DNA of 8,313 nt from an uncultured Bacteroidales bacterium (lineage in GTDB: Bacteria > Bacteroidota > Bacteroidia > Bacteroidales > UBA4417). The DNA is taken from contig CALCJE010000152.1 of assembly GCA_937965665.1 (NCBI GenBank), forward strand, positions 1-8,313. The letters are read 5' to 3'. A program made the position numbers and the translations under genes. This document shows positions 1-5,308 of the stretch, piece after piece. The notes beneath the pieces are model-generated. The model saw only the letters and a program-made list of their open reading frames with translations, searched no databases and had not been told where the DNA came from. Numbering within the stretch: position 1 is the stretch's first letter; each line of letters starts with the position of its first letter.

Positions 1-48
1 TACGAGATGCCTAAGTGACTGGAGTTCAGACGTGTGCTCTTCCGATCT
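1..48 (+). other. Illumina index adapter contamination (contig-end artefact)
   Basis: Bases 1-8 (TACGAGAT) are the tail of the P7 flow-cell oligo. Bases 9-14 (GCCTAA) are the reverse complement of TruSeq index 3 (TTAGGC). Bases 15-48 are the Read 2 sequencing-primer segment, from GTGACTGGAG through GCTCTTCCGATCT. The order tail-index-primer is exactly that of a library adapter, so this is not genomic DNA. Genomic sequence begins at about 49, and the true left neighbour of the kinase gene is unknown. Confidence 0.98.
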
Positions 49-60
49 TAATAACTTACA

Positions 61-115
61 AACCTACATGAAAAAAAGCTTTTTCACAAACACGGATGAA
101 AATTTCATGTAGGTT
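61..115. repeat. 13-bp perfect inverted repeat with nested palindromes
   Basis: AACCTACATGAAA (61-73) is the exact reverse complement of TTTCATGTAGGTT (103-115), with 29 bases between the arms. Two smaller palindromes are nested or overlapping: TGAAAAA/TTTTTCA (69-75 and 80-86) and ATGAAA-A-TTTCAT (96-108). These give competing hairpins. It could be a cruciform or RNA hairpin downstream of the kinase gene, a transposon-end remnant, or a fold-back artefact, because it starts only 12 bases from the adapter junction. No transposase is visible. Confidence 0.6.
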
Positions 116-201
116 CCCTCTGACCAATGTATTCAAATTATTTGCAGAGGAAATATAGAAATCATTCGTTACAGCGGCAAGGGGGATGTTTAAATTAGGA
201 A

Positions 202-238
202 GGGTTTGAAGCCTGCCTGCTGCAGGCAGGGGTTTGAA
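202..238. repeat. Palindrome (CCTGCCTGC-T-GCAGGCAGG) flanked by direct repeats
   Basis: Nine-base arms at 212-220 and 222-230 surround a single central T (221). The palindrome is bracketed by direct repeats GGGTTTGAA at 202-210 and 230-238. GC-rich palindromes of the CCTGCC type are common as dispersed intergenic elements in Bacteroidetes. It lies about 70 bases past the stop codon of the minus-strand kinase gene and could stabilise the 3' end of its mRNA. It is not followed by a T-run on either strand, so it is not called a terminator. The exact family cannot be named without a genome-wide search. Confidence 0.6.
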
Positions 239-240
239 AA

Positions 241-286
241 GTTCAGGAAGTTCAAATGTTCTGATATTCTGATGTTCAATTGTTCA
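241..286. repeat. GTTCA-rich short-repeat tract
   Basis: GTTCA occurs at 241-245, 250-254, 274-278 and 282-286, and TTCTGAT occurs twice with an 8-base period (259-265 and 267-273). The tract lies between the palindrome and the end of the kinase gene. It looks like low-complexity intergenic sequence. No promoter or ORF could be supported in 49-300 beyond these repeats. Confidence 0.4.
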
Positions 287-300
287 AACGGTTTGTGGGC

Positions 301-1422
301 TTAATCGAAAAGTTTGATGATTCCTTCAACTGCTGATTTATTATCGGAATACCGGAGGCTATATACAGGCAGGTTAAAATACCAGTTGAGGAACCTCTCG
401 GCAGCTTCGGGGGTGCCGGCAATCCACGACTGCCGGATCAGATCATTCATCATACCGAGGTTCGGTTCTCTTTTCAATTCAAATGTTACTTCCGGATCAT
501 ATTTTACAAAAACAATGGCACAGGCAGGTACATTGGGCTGAATATTGCTGCTGGCAGGAGCTACATACATTTCTTCACCTTGAACCGGGTTAACCTGGAG
601 CTGTTCGAGTTGTGGCAGCTGATCCTTTAATAAATCAGCAGCGCCTGGCTTTACCGAAATACCGGCAGGGAAATGATACACTTCGGGCTCCTGTATGGCA
701 ACAGGAACAAAATCGTCGGAAAGACTGGCATACCCCTGCGCCATCATCAGCATAGCTATGGTGCTTTTCCCGCATCCTGAAGGTGCGGTAAACAGAACAG
801 CTTTTTTACCATCCGTAACAGCCGAAGCATGAAGCACACCCATCCAGTCCGACAAGCTCATTGAATAGATTATGTTCAGCATTTCCATATATACAGTGCC
901 CTGAAAAAGATCAATTGAACCCGTTGGAAATGCACAAGCGGTTACTTTATTAACCTTTAATATATCCATTTCATTCTGGGTAAAAAGCTCAAATGTGGCT
1001 GTTATATCCGTGAATATATGCGGGTTTACAAAATGCCCGAAAAGTGGGTGAAACAAGTCTTCGAGGTACCCGTTCCGGTAAATAAACCTGAAAACATTGT
1101 CCCCAACCTTGTATGTGTATTCCGAATAATAATCCGGCTGCTCCGGGGTAAAATTCTCTAAAGTATGTTGGTTTATATCAGCCGGTTTCGAATCGATCAA
1201 TTGCTGAACCTGATCAATGATTTCATTTACAAAACCAATACTTTCAGTTTCCTGAATACCATACCTTTCAGCACATACTTTAGCTATTTCCATTCTTTCA
1301 GAACCGGAAGCCCAAAACTCAAAAACACGGAAGGCAGGCTCCTGCAACTGCATGTAACGGTTGATACCGGCTATCCAAACCACATAAACGCCTTCTTCAA
1401 TACAAAATCTATAGTCGATCAT
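301..1422 (-). CDS. PqqD-like domain / HPr kinase-like P-loop fusion protein
   Basis: This 373-residue protein has two parts. Residues about 5-78 resemble the PqqD-like winged-helix fold (PF05402), the peptide-recognition element of many RiPP pathways. Residues about 190-373 resemble the HPr kinase/phosphorylase C-terminal domain (PF07475-like). A Walker A loop APSGCGKST is at 213-221, preceded by LHASAV (197-202), and an acidic LSDDF stands at 234-238 where HPr kinases carry ADD. There is no signal peptide or membrane segment, so it is probably cytoplasmic. The ATG at 1420-1422 has no clear Shine-Dalgarno, which is usual in this phylum. The gene is divergent from the nucleotidyltransferase gene. 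The family includes kinases that phosphorylate lasso peptides and many of unknown substrate, and here the substrate is unknown. A true HPr kinase is unlikely: the N-terminal domain differs and no HPr gene is adjacent. The domain calls are fairly safe; a role in peptide or polysaccharide modification is inference. Confidence 0.85.
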   Translation of the reverse strand: MIDYRFCIEEGVYVVWIAGINRYMQLQEPAFRVFEFWASGSERMEIAKVCAERYGIQETESIGFVNEIIDQVQQLIDSKPADINQHTLENFTPEQPDYYSEYTYKVGDNVFRFIYRNGYLEDLFHPLFGHFVNPHIFTDITATFELFTQNEMDILKVNKVTACAFPTGSIDLFQGTVYMEMLNIIYSMSLSDWMGVLHASAVTDGKKAVLFTAPSGCGKSTIAMLMMAQGYASLSDDFVPVAIQEPEVYHFPAGISVKPGAADLLKDQLPQLEQLQVNPVQGEEMYVAPASSNIQPNVPACAIVFVKYDPEVTFELKREPNLGMMNDLIRQSWIAGTPEAAERFLNWYFNLPVYSLRYSDNKSAVEGIIKLFD

Positions 1423-1424
1423 CC

Positions 1425-1437
1425 AGTGAAATTCACT
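1425..1437. repeat. Short palindrome at the kinase start (AGTGAA-A-TTCACT)
   Basis: Six-base arms at 1425-1430 and 1432-1437 surround one central A. The palindrome starts two bases upstream of the kinase ATG, on the 5'-leader side. It could be a small operator or an mRNA hairpin affecting initiation. A palindrome this short can also arise by chance. Confidence 0.25.
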
Positions 1438-1482
1438 TAATTTTTATTTGGCCCAAAGCTGCTCTGCCTGTGTAAAGCTATA

Positions 1483-1490
1483 CAAAAATA
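1483..1490 (-). promoter_or_regulatory. Bacteroidetes-type -7 box for the kinase gene
   Basis: The plus strand reads CAAAAATA, so the minus strand reads TATTTTTG, an exact match to the TAnnTTTG -7 consensus of Bacteroidetes housekeeping promoters. It would give a leader of about 50-60 bases before the kinase ATG at 1422. No TTG -33 element is visible at the expected spacing (CAA on the plus strand around 1509-1515), so the promoter is only half supported. Confidence 0.3.
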
Positions 1491-1571
1491 GAAGAATGAA
1501 CGGTAATAAATAGAACCAGGGCTGAATTTATTAATCCGGAAACAAATTGCGCACAGCACCAGGTGTATTCC

Positions 1572-1676
1572 ATGAAATTATCCTTAACCCAATTGATTTT
1601 TCAATACATTGCCCCGGTTTATTCTCCACGTTTTTACCAAGTGATTATTTACGTAATTTGCATAGGAATTCATTAG
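1572..1676 (+). CDS. Possible 34-aa hydrophobic small ORF upstream of the nucleotidyltransferase gene
   Basis: ATG at 1572 follows an AGGTG stretch (1561-1565) by six bases, one of the better ribosome-site matches in the window. The ORF begins MKLSLTQLIF and ends at TAG 1674-1676, five bases before the ATG at 1682. The product has no acidic residues, three basic residues (K2, R20, H34), and a hydrophobic C-terminal half containing VIIYVICIGI, so it could sit in a membrane. It has no match I recognise. It could be a leader peptide that couples translation into the next gene, a small membrane peptide, or chance. It does not look like a lasso-peptide precursor, because it has no Asp or Glu to close a ring. 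Confidence 0.25.
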   Translation: MKLSLTQLIFQYIAPVYSPRFYQVIIYVICIGIH

Positions 1677-1681
1677 ATTAT

Positions 1682-2791
1682 ATGACTGATTCTGAACTCT
1701 ACTATTTTCTGTGTCACTGCCTGGTAATGGATAAGGAACCAGAGGCTGCAAGGCGTGTTAATGCCGTGCTATCCTTGGGCCATATACCCTGGGAAGACCT
1801 GGTTTGGATGGGTAGCAGTCATTTTATTTTACCGGCTCTTTTCACTGCTTTTAAACGCAACAACCTGTTGCACCAGCTACCTCCGGACCTTGCAGAATAC
1901 CTGGAGGAAATTTACCAGCTTAACCTAGCCCGAAACAAAAGCATTATCAGGCAGGCAAAAGAAATTACCCACCTGTTTCAGGAAGCCGGTATTGAAACGG
2001 TTTTCCTGAAAGGGGTTGCATACCTGTTGCAGGACCTGTACCCAGAAGCCGGCGACCGCGTTATGACGGATATCGACATATTGATACATCCGGACCAGAT
2101 TCAGCAGGCCGCCGATATCCTATACAGGAATGGCTACGCGCATCCACAGGAATTCGCCGGTGACGATTTCGGGAAGCATCACCACCTGCCGGGCTTCGAA
2201 AAACCTGGCGAGGTTGCCATGGTTGAACTGCACCATACCGCACTGGCAGGTCGGTACGGAAAACTGCTTAAAAACGAGGAAATATTCAGTAACCTCACAA
2301 AAATTGAAGGCCTCAATGCCTCGGTACTGTCGGTGAGGCACCAGGTAATACTTTCATTTGTGCACGATCAGTTGGTGGACGATGATTTTGAATACAGGTC
2401 GGCACTAATTAAAGGATTGTACGACTTTTACCTGTTGTCGCGCTTAAGTAAGGATGCGCCTTCAGCTGTTTCGACGATCCCGGGTTATAATAAAAAATAT
2501 AAAGCTTACTGCTATTTGGTTGCCGAAGCTTTTAAACAACCTGCACTTACGGATGCTGATACGGGCAGAACGGTAAAAAGATACAAACTACAGATGGATT
2601 TCCTATTTGATCATCCAAAACTGGGTAGCATTTACCAGCTGGCAGTACTTTACCGGATCAGGATACAGGTAGTACTCCGAACGTTGATCACAGCGCCGTT
2701 TTCGCGAGGTGCCCGGCTATATTTCAAAAAAAAAGCCGGAAGTATTCCGGCCTTGAAAAAATATCTGAAAGGGTTAAGAAACGAGCTTTAA
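1682..2791 (+). CDS. Nucleotidyltransferase-fold protein (NTP_transf_5 family)
   Basis: From the ATG at 1682 this is 369 residues. The family signature is clear: an ANL-rich N-terminal helical region, FLKGVAYL at about 108-115, then RVMTDIDILI at 126-135 with the D-x-D expected of a polymerase-beta-like nucleotidyltransferase, a His-rich HHHLPGF at 166-172 and VELHH at 181-185. Family PF14907 has no firmly established general substrate. Members are found beside HPr-kinase-like proteins and near exopolysaccharide or RiPP loci, which matches its divergent partner here. A longer reading frame opens at a TTG at 1547, but its first 45 residues look non-coding, so the ATG with AGGA at 1664-1667 is preferred. 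There is no signal peptide, so it is probably cytoplasmic. The last codons contain an A9 run and hairpin that form the terminator of the convergent operon, and its stop is 6 bases from that operon's last stop. Confidence 0.85.
   Translation: MTDSELYYFLCHCLVMDKEPEAARRVNAVLSLGHIPWEDLVWMGSSHFILPALFTAFKRNNLLHQLPPDLAEYLEEIYQLNLARNKSIIRQAKEITHLFQEAGIETVFLKGVAYLLQDLYPEAGDRVMTDIDILIHPDQIQQAADILYRNGYAHPQEFAGDDFGKHHHLPGFEKPGEVAMVELHHTALAGRYGKLLKNEEIFSNLTKIEGLNASVLSVRHQVILSFVHDQLVDDDFEYRSALIKGLYDFYLLSRLSKDAPSAVSTIPGYNKKYKAYCYLVAEAFKQPALTDADTGRTVKRYKLQMDFLFDHPKLGSIYQLAVLYRIRIQVVLRTLITAPFSRGARLYFKKKAGSIPALKKYLKGLRNEL
2726..2751 (-). terminator. Intrinsic terminator of the polysaccharide operon, inside the convergent gene
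   Basis: GCCGGAA (2735-2741) and TTCCGGC (2745-2751) form a 7-bp, GC-rich stem with a 3-base loop. Read on the minus strand, the stem is followed directly by nine T residues (2734 down to 2726). That is the classic Rho-independent layout, 47 bases beyond the stop of the sugar transferase gene. On the plus strand it encodes part of the nucleotidyltransferase C-terminus (KKKAGSIPA) and has no T-run after it, so it should act only on minus-strand transcripts. Confidence 0.8.
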
Positions 2792-2797
2792 ATCATC

Positions 2798-4309
2798 CTA
2801 TTTGCTTCGTGCCTTTTTAAAAACTATGTTGTAACAGGCTTTTAAAAAATACTGCAAATCTGTTTTGAACGGGTTCTTTTCGTACCGCTGAAGGTATTTC
2901 ATTTCTGAAGCCATAATCTCCTCGAGTGTTCCCGGCAAATCGGCATAATATGGTGGAATCAGGCCAGGTTTGTGCCTTATACGTTTTTGCTGCAATTCAG
3001 GGGTGTAAAGACTAAAGTAGTGTTTACTCAGCGGCCTTACTCCCACAAATTTTATATCACCTCTTACCAGGTTCCAAAGCATCGGAAGTTCATCGAGCCA
3101 GCATTTCCGTAAAATACCTCCCAGCACCGAAACACGGTAATCCTTATTGATTTTCCCTCCGGGTGCCAGGTCATTCATTGAATAAATATAGTCCTGCAGA
3201 AATTCGCTGTAAGGATGCATGGTCCGCATTTTGAATACCTTCAGCATTTTGCCGTCCTTGCCAATGCGATTCAGGTATATTAATGGCCCATATGTAGCTT
3301 CGTTGTTGTAAAGCGGTAGTTTTTTCTTAACGGCAACCACATAAGTTAAGCCTTCAATATCGGCTTCTTCTTTTATTTCAAAACCACAAGATATCAACCT
3401 GCCCAGGACTTCGACCTTGCTGATCACCCGCTTATCACCCTTGGTGAGAAAGAAATAGATTTTCTTGGTTACCGGCAGCTTTGGAAATACCCTGAGTAAA
3501 ACATAATCGCCAAAATAATACAACCCGTTGAGCACCGGCGGATATTTCCGCATAATACGTTTTTTCCGCTGTATGGATGTTTCAGCACAAACCAGTATGG
3601 TACCTTCGAAAGGAAGCCGGCTGTTTGCAACTTCGAGGAACTTATTGATATGCCTGATATTATTCAGTTTATGGAAATTCAGGATATGACGGTAGTAATC
3701 GGTTGGCAGATCTTGCAGGGCGAACCTCGAATTTTCGTTGAGAACCAGCGTATGGTTCACTTTCAGGTCGAAATGCCGGTCTACAAAATCATGCACTTTT
3801 GCCCCCGCTACATTAAGAATTTCATTACCCTGTTTTGATAAATACGGGGGAACCTGGTTAGTGGTTGCGGGGTAAAAAACCGACAGATCGCGGATCCGGT
3901 CTTCTTCAATTTCTGCGGGGTCGCGTAAAAGAACCGATCTACGGAATAACCTGATATATGAAACAATGGCCATTTCTCCGGCCAGCAATCCAAAAATATT
4001 AGTAAGCAGTACCTGCCGCGAAATCCAGTTAATCTGGAAGGTTACCAGGAATAACAACACCAGGCCGGAGGTATAAAGCCAGCACCGGGTATAAACACTC
4101 AGTAACTTCAGGTAGCTGTATTTTTCTTTATGCTCATATTTACGATTGAACAATGAGATAAAAAAGTGCAGACTATAGAATACCAGTGCCGGTGGGCCAA
4201 ACTGCCTGAGATCGTACACAAACCCGCCGTTGTGCAGTTTAATGGACATACCAAAAGCCAGCATTGCTATAAATACGTTGGCTAAAAGTTGTTGGTAAAG
4301 GCGTTTCAT
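2798..4309 (-). CDS. Membrane sugar transferase (polyprenyl-phosphate phosphoglycosyl transferase family)
   Basis: This 503-residue protein probably transfers a sugar phosphate from a nucleotide sugar to undecaprenyl phosphate, starting polysaccharide repeat units at the inner membrane. Four hydrophobic segments (about 8-25, 38-54, 77-96 and 100-118) form an N-terminal bundle like those of WbaP/WcaJ relatives. Residues about 185-330 form a soluble alpha/beta domain with a methyltransferase-like look. Residues about 340-503 are the PF02397 catalytic domain: KVFKMRTM (357-364), DELPMLWNLVRGD (406-418, holding the Asp-Glu dyad D406-E407), GVRP (423-426) and PGLIPP (448-453). The re-entrant helix that normally precedes GP at 341-342 is missing. 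The ATG at 4307-4309 has GGAGAAG at 4322-4328 twelve bases upstream. It is last in the operon, 116 bases after the deacetylase gene. The family is sure; the sugar is unknown. Confidence 0.9.
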   Translation of the reverse strand: MKRLYQQLLANVFIAMLAFGMSIKLHNGGFVYDLRQFGPPALVFYSLHFFISLFNRKYEHKEKYSYLKLLSVYTRCWLYTSGLVLLFLVTFQINWISRQVLLTNIFGLLAGEMAIVSYIRLFRRSVLLRDPAEIEEDRIRDLSVFYPATTNQVPPYLSKQGNEILNVAGAKVHDFVDRHFDLKVNHTLVLNENSRFALQDLPTDYYRHILNFHKLNNIRHINKFLEVANSRLPFEGTILVCAETSIQRKKRIMRKYPPVLNGLYYFGDYVLLRVFPKLPVTKKIYFFLTKGDKRVISKVEVLGRLISCGFEIKEEADIEGLTYVVAVKKKLPLYNNEATYGPLIYLNRIGKDGKMLKVFKMRTMHPYSEFLQDYIYSMNDLAPGGKINKDYRVSVLGGILRKCWLDELPMLWNLVRGDIKFVGVRPLSKHYFSLYTPELQQKRIRHKPGLIPPYYADLPGTLEEIMASEMKYLQRYEKNPFKTDLQYFLKACYNIVFKKARSK

Positions 4310-4425
4310 GGTATTGAAATACTTCTCCGGGATTTCAGGATATAGGGAACAGGATAATCCTTTCGTGTTTTATAATGGTTATGCAGTTTTATAAGCCTTT
4401 CAGGGCTCTCATGCGCAACAATCAG

Positions 4426-5223
4426 TTATGCTTCCTCATTCCAGTTGCGTTTTACCAGCACTCCTTTCACTACATTTTTTATGTTCTGCATAACGAGTTC
4501 CCTTAACCAGGGCAAAGGTTTGTCCGTCCAGCGCTGCGGGTGAAAGGTAAACATAATTTTATCAGGTAGCTGATTTATATTTTCAATAATTTGCTGTGTA
4601 GTGCGGAAATTAAAATTGAAGCCATCAGCAACCTTGTCACGGATACTTACATCGTGACCATTCCAGCGGCGACCTGTATCTGTAAAATAGGCCACATCAT
4701 TATAATTCACATCCAGGTAAGGTTCTCCGATAATGCCCAACTCCCTGAAGTCATACTTCTGCCAGAGCGCCTTATTATCATACCTCGACCTGGGACTGCC
4801 ATGCATGCTGATGGTGTTAATGGGGCAGATTGCCCTCATATCATCCAGGTGTTTCCTGAATAAAGCCCATGCCAAGGAATGCAATCTGCTTTCATACGTA
4901 CCGGAGGTATTGATTCTCCTTGCAAAGTCCATATCTTCGTAATGATACCCTATTTCGTGACCCATCCCTGCTATCTGTCTGATAATTATGGGATCGAAGC
5001 TTTGTGAAACAACCCTGAAATAGAAACTTCCCCTGATTCCATTTTTATGTAAAATCCTTGCAAATTCAAGTGAGTTCTGTTTTTTGTCATCCACGTCATG
5101 CCGTAACATAATCGATCTTTCAGCCGGATTTTGGAGAAATTCGCCAAAAGTCTGAAATGTATAATTTCCTTGTATCAAAGCTGTGAGAAGAATCCTGTAC
5201 TGTTTGATCGTAAAATCAAGCAT
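4426..5223 (-). CDS. NodB-like polysaccharide deacetylase family protein
   Basis: This 265-residue protein resembles carbohydrate esterase family 4 (PF01522), whose members remove N- or O-acetyl groups from sugars using a divalent metal. Visible motifs are RHDVDD (41-46, the motif 1 aspartates), HEIGYH (89-94, motif 2 region), HGSPRSRYD (141-149) and FTFHPQRW (225-232, motif 5 with H228). Aligned on HEIGNHTxxxH of classical members, the second metal histidine falls on M98 in HYEDM, so the site is a variant or relies on D97/D99. No signal peptide or membrane segment is seen, so it would act in the cytoplasm on a precursor, unlike the secreted enzymes. It is co-directional with its neighbours, 85 bases after the FemAB-like gene. 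A substrate such as an N-acetylated lipid-linked or nucleotide sugar is inferred from context only. Confidence 0.85.
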   Translation of the reverse strand: MLDFTIKQYRILLTALIQGNYTFQTFGEFLQNPAERSIMLRHDVDDKKQNSLEFARILHKNGIRGSFYFRVVSQSFDPIIIRQIAGMGHEIGYHYEDMDFARRINTSGTYESRLHSLAWALFRKHLDDMRAICPINTISMHGSPRSRYDNKALWQKYDFRELGIIGEPYLDVNYNDVAYFTDTGRRWNGHDVSIRDKVADGFNFNFRTTQQIIENINQLPDKIMFTFHPQRWTDKPLPWLRELVMQNIKNVVKGVLVKRNWNEEA

Positions 5224-5308
5224 GGCGAAAACAAGGTTTTAAAGTATAACGGTCAAAGTATTGCAAGACAAGCACGACGAAGTTAAAGGAAAATGGAATC
5301 CACTTATA

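Noticed and set aside
68..112. 14-codon ORF beginning MKKSFF
   Set aside because: It is too short, lies within the inverted repeat beside the adapter, and has no ribosome site.
212..230. Palindrome as an intrinsic terminator for the kinase gene
   Set aside because: The stem is strong, but neither strand has a T-run after it. It may still affect mRNA stability or Rho-dependent ends.
1478..1573. 31-aa minus-strand ORF (MEYTWCCAQF...) in the divergent region
   Set aside because: No ribosome site; it overlaps the better-supported plus-strand small ORF and competes with the -7 box; its residue content is not convincing.
1547..1681. Longer nucleotidyltransferase start at TTG 1547 adding 45 residues
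   Set aside because: The added residues show no family similarity, the region reads like intergenic sequence and also holds another small ORF, and an ATG at 1682 gives the length expected for the family.
4311..4322. GTATT-GA-AATAC hairpin between ribosome site and ATG of the sugar transferase
   Set aside because: A five-base AT-rich stem with a two-base loop is too weak to call a regulatory element.
4401..4416. Possible terminator after the deacetylase gene (AGCC...GGCT on the minus strand)
   Set aside because: The stem is only four bases and no T-run follows it, so transcription probably continues to the sugar transferase gene.
5224..5308. Open frame continuing past the FemAB-like stop to the deacetylase start
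   Set aside because: Only about 28 codons are stop-free, which is expected fairly often by chance. The translation has no recognisable features and no ATGA overlap.
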